From: Polytrichum commune
Lineage: Eukaryota > Streptophyta > Polytrichopsida > Polytrichales > Polytrichaceae
Length of the DNA: 64,000 nucleotides
NCBI GenBank assembly: GCA_950295325.1
Contig: OX485803.1
Span: forward strand, 47,879,554-47,943,553
Direction of reading: 5' to 3'
Positions 61,615 through 64,000 of the stretch are shown one piece after another. Position 1 is the first letter of the stretch, and every line of letters begins with the position of its first letter. A program made the position numbers and the translations under genes. The notes beneath the pieces are model-generated. The model worked only from the letters and a program-made list of their open reading frames with translations, made no database searches and was not told the origin of the DNA.

Positions 61615-62209
61615 CTGCAGAGCACATAAACATTTAGTATTGTGTTTACGAACAAGCATTCGTAATTGACAAGCAAATCATATATACTAATCAATATACG
61701 CTGGCTATGGATACCCATGAGGAGTTTTAATGATGTCTTCGCTGATTTCATTTACGAACGATCGTTCGTAAAGAATGTGGTTGCTAAGGTGTATTTAGCA
61801 CAAGTTTACGAACGTGCGTTCGTATTGTTTCTAAACAAGTCTACGAATTGTCCAGGGTTATCGAATTTCCACGAGGATTGTTCTAATTTCCATGAGTATC
61901 TTCTAAATAGGTGAATTAATACTTTAGTTCTTATTTACGAACGTGCGTTCGTAAATTATGCTACTCGGGAATGCAGACAATTAGCATGAAGGGTTTGGTA
62001 TATTGTTATAGTTTGTGATTACGAACATTCGTTCGTATTTTTGTATGTGTGATTTGATTTGTGGATTTGTCTGATGTACCGGGTATAGACGAATATACGA
62101 ACGTGCGTTCGTAAAAATGGAGGGTGAGGTGTGTATTTACGAACGCACGTTCGTAGATGTTTGTGGGGTAAGGGATGTATTCACGCCACATTTACGAACG
62201 ATCGTTCGT
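56751..62209. repeat. Twenty dispersed copies of a 16-bp dyad, ACGAACG-NN-CGTTCGT
   Basis: Starts (16 bp each): 56751, 56799, 56837, 56884, 57193, 57251, 57642, 58683, 58761, 58838, 60236, 60294, 61648, 61754, 61808, 61937, 62021, 62097, 62139, 62194. Most are extended by T before and A after, giving an 18-20 bp dyad. Arms are conserved; the central two bases vary freely (AC, CT, AG, TG, CG, CA, TT, AA, AT). By place: 5 in the intron 56614-57239, 2 in exon 57240-58651, 3 in the intron 58652-58875, 2 in the intron 60202-60317, 8 upstream of 61614. None is seen in exons 58876-60201 or 60318-61614. Not a tandem array: spacing is 40-1400 bp, with 40-48 bp spacing in the left cluster. A binding site for a dimeric protein fits better than an RNA hairpin because the loop would be only two bases. 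Confidence 0.93.
60318..61071 (-). other. ParB/DGQHR-like domain region
   Basis: This part of the first visible exon holds WIIDGQHSLEASQQI, equivalent to the ParB 'IIDGQHRLEAA' box, preceded by a box-I-like stretch (MPKGLTSRPTEMDWPRIHNG) and followed by a helix with FLNSGNK, the position of the ParB N-x-G/xxK helix. In bacteria this fold serves ParB CTPases, Srx and DGQHR proteins of DNA-modification islands. The usual helix-turn-helix of ParB was not identified. Homology is by motif only. Confidence 0.6.
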
Positions 62210-62220
62210 AAATGTGGTCA
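61615..62220 (-). promoter_or_regulatory. Upstream/5' intron region of the large gene with eight dyads
   Basis: Between the first visible exon and 62220 there are eight ACGAACG-NN-CGTTCGT dyads at 42-130 bp spacing. The acceptor at 61615 (CTCTGCAG) implies at least one more exon upstream, not identified, so this may be a 5' intron or the promoter with a short first exon. Such dyad density next to the gene start suggests regulation or maintenance by a dimeric binder. Confidence 0.5.
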
Positions 62221-62754
62221 TCTAGGATTAGGAAATGGTATATGTATTTATATATATCCATACATATATGTATCCGTATATATATATATATATGTATACG
62301 TGTATATGTTGATATGAATGTTGGGATCTTGCGTTGTTCATGATCCTGCAACTCGTGATCAGAATGATGAAACACAAGTGAAAAATGGAATCAGAACAAA
62401 ATTGCGAGTCAGTGATTGATAATTCAGAATGAAGAGGAAAGTGTTATTCCATACAAAACATGCCATACCTCATAATGCATAAAACAAATCACAAGGAATT
62501 CATCAAACAACAATTTCAGATTGTGAAGGAGCGATTTGTAAAGGAAACATGTACTCACATTGAATTGTTGCACACAAAACCTCCTGCCTTCTACTGTGAA
62601 ATCCAGAAATCCTCACAAATGCACACCAAATTGTCTTTCAAAAGCGTTGAATTCGCTTTCAATTGCAATTTCTTCTACCCTCACTCCTTTCTCACACTCT
62701 CAAGCCTTCACAACTTATATGCAAATCCTACACAAACCCTGATGTACACAACTC

Positions 62755-62945
62755 ACAAGCTTTGAAAACTCAAGCTTTCTGAAACTCTCAAGCTCTCAAG
62801 CTTTCCTACTCTCAAGCTCTCAACCTTTCTAAAACTCTCAACCTCTCAATCTTTCTAAAACTCAAGCTCTCAAGCTTTCTAAAACTCTCCACCTTTCAAG
62901 CTTTCTATAACTCTCAACTTCTCAACCTTTCCTACTCTCAAGGTT
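62755..62945 (+). repeat. Degenerate CTCAAGCTTTC minisatellite
   Basis: About ten imperfect units of an 11-24 bp motif (CTCAAGCTTTCTAAAACT, CTCAACCTTTCTAAAACT). Units alternate CTCAAGCT and CTCAACCT forms. Confidence 0.75.
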
Positions 62946-63136
62946 CTGACAACACAACAAAACATAACATTCACAATAAGGCTCTAAAATTGGCAAGGGC
63001 TTCGCCGCAACTAAGAGTTCCTCTCCTCCTCTGCTCCAAATGACAAATGAGGAGGAGAGAGAGGGGCGCAGGGAGGTAGCCGGTGCCGCTAGGGTTTCCC
63101 GGCGGCGGCCACGTGGCTAGTGGCCACTGGCGAGGG

Positions 63137-63200
63137 CTGGGATGGGGGGAGGGAATGGGCAGGGGATGGGCAGGGGGAGGGGATGGGGATGAGGGGATAC
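63137..63200 (+). repeat. G-rich tract with G-quadruplex potential
   Basis: Runs such as GGGGGGAGGGAATGGGCAGG followed by GGATGGGCAGGGGGAGGGGA give more than four G3+ runs within 50 bases on the plus strand. Confidence 0.7.
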
Positions 63201-64000
63201 CATTGGGACATGGAGGGATGAGGGTTCAGGAAAAATGAAATAGGAAATGGGAGGAGCTTAGTTTAGGGACATAAATTTAACTTTCCGTATCCCCTTAGTA
63301 CCTCGACATATGGATTCCTTGTAAACATATTTTAGAAAAGTATGTTAAGATAATTTGTATTTAACAATTCATGTCATTTAGTAGGTTTTCGATGAAGAAT
63401 CCACCCCCAAGATGCAAATGTCGTTTTCATGAACGAGACATCTTTAAAGTTCTTCAATGGTTCCTCAAATAAATATTACATATATAAATGACTCAATTTG
63501 AATTGTGGAGAGGGGCTATCTGATTCTCCACAAGAGGTGGAGAAAAATTCAATTTTCAATACGCTGTCATTAATTTAATGAGGTGTTAGCTTGAACCACC
63601 CTTAATATGATATTTAGTGTTACATACTCTAAATACAAACGCAAAGTACACTAAATATCACTAACCCTATGAAAGTAACTACTATTCATTGCGAACTCAA
63701 ACACTTAATTTCAACTATAATGGTAATATGTGGATGTCGCATGCACAAATATTGTGTAAGGAAATTAATATGAAAAAAACAATTAACAATAATAAAAACA
63801 TAAAGGACATGGTAGTAGGAAATGTGGTGGCCCATTTAATATGTCCAACACTAATTATCAAAGAATTGAAATTTAGTGTTGACCATGATAGTGTAACAAC
63901 AATATATTATACAATCAAACACTAAATATCATATTTAGTGTAGTGTATTTTAGCCATGTGGTTGCATGTTTTGCTAGTAGTATCAAAGAATTGAAATTTA

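Larger units (their letters stand above)
62210..64000. other. AT-rich simple-repeat region, no gene
   Basis: Holds a TATA/GTATA microsatellite (62238-62310), a degenerate CTCAAGCTTTC minisatellite (62755-62945), a G-rich tract of GGGGA/GGGCA units (63137-63200) with G-quadruplex potential, and an inverted-repeat-like block around 63605-63940 in which TGATATTTAGTGT and ACTAAATATCA recur. No coding exon seen. Confidence 0.55.

Noticed and set aside
56797-62200. Recurrent YERAFV/YERSFV/NARS peptide motif as a protein repeat
   Set aside because: These peptides are translations of the dyad itself, mostly in introns; they do not mark a protein family.
56751-62209. CRISPR array
   Set aside because: Spacing is irregular (40-1400 bp), coding exons intervene, the unit is a perfect dyad with a variable centre, and the context is a plant nuclear genome.

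Overview
This is a nuclear window from a land plant. The evidence is plant-type multi-exon genes with GT-AG introns, a telo-box promoter, nuclear tRNA genes, many small DNA-transposon derivatives (MITEs), and plant-specific gene families: an ARFB1-type GTPase, an S-adenosylmethionine carrier and a Cys-type selenoprotein K homologue. The mix looks more like a bryophyte, lycophyte or other non-flowering plant than a compact angiosperm, but that placement is an inference. Most host genes can be rebuilt exon by exon with consistent phase.

Left half (1-37 kb): a 13-exon mitochondrial SAM carrier (761-5048); a 6 kb gene-free stretch with four inverted-repeat elements; an ARFB1-type GTPase (11232-14147); a pogo/Lemi-like MITE and a young hAT element with a perfect 8-bp target duplication; a perfect 274-bp tandem duplication carrying tRNA-Cys twice; a PPIL1-type cyclophilin (18947-21406); tRNA-Ala; an organellar class-I release factor, RF1 type (23001-27815); a short selenoprotein K homologue on the minus strand (28539-29866, first exon not found); a decayed BTB gene; and a two-exon protein kinase with DFE in place of DFG.

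Middle (38-55 kb): a long minus-strand gene (38051-47534) for a low-complexity Ser/Pro-rich protein with a DCD-like segment, then a MITE cluster, a MITE with an 8-bp target duplication, a fold-back element, the truncated 3' end of an unknown gene, and a GC-richer mobile-element-like block with two long open frames (about 51.4-55.2 kb).

Right end (55.2-62.2 kb): the most unusual region. A GC-rich minus-strand locus has exons that encode, in order, an unknown N-terminal region, a ParB/DGQHR-like domain, a 442-residue unknown region, an acidic and coiled-coil linker, and a plant FCP1/NLI-type HAD phosphatase domain whose nucleophile motif is lost. Twenty copies of a 16-bp dyad (ACGAACG-NN-CGTTCGT) are spread over this locus and its upstream flank: ten in its three visible introns, eight upstream of the first visible exon, two inside an exon. 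None was seen elsewhere in the window. A ParB-like protein beside repeated parS-like palindromes suggests a self-recognising selfish element; this is inference. The last 1.8 kb is AT-rich, simple-repeat DNA with no gene seen.
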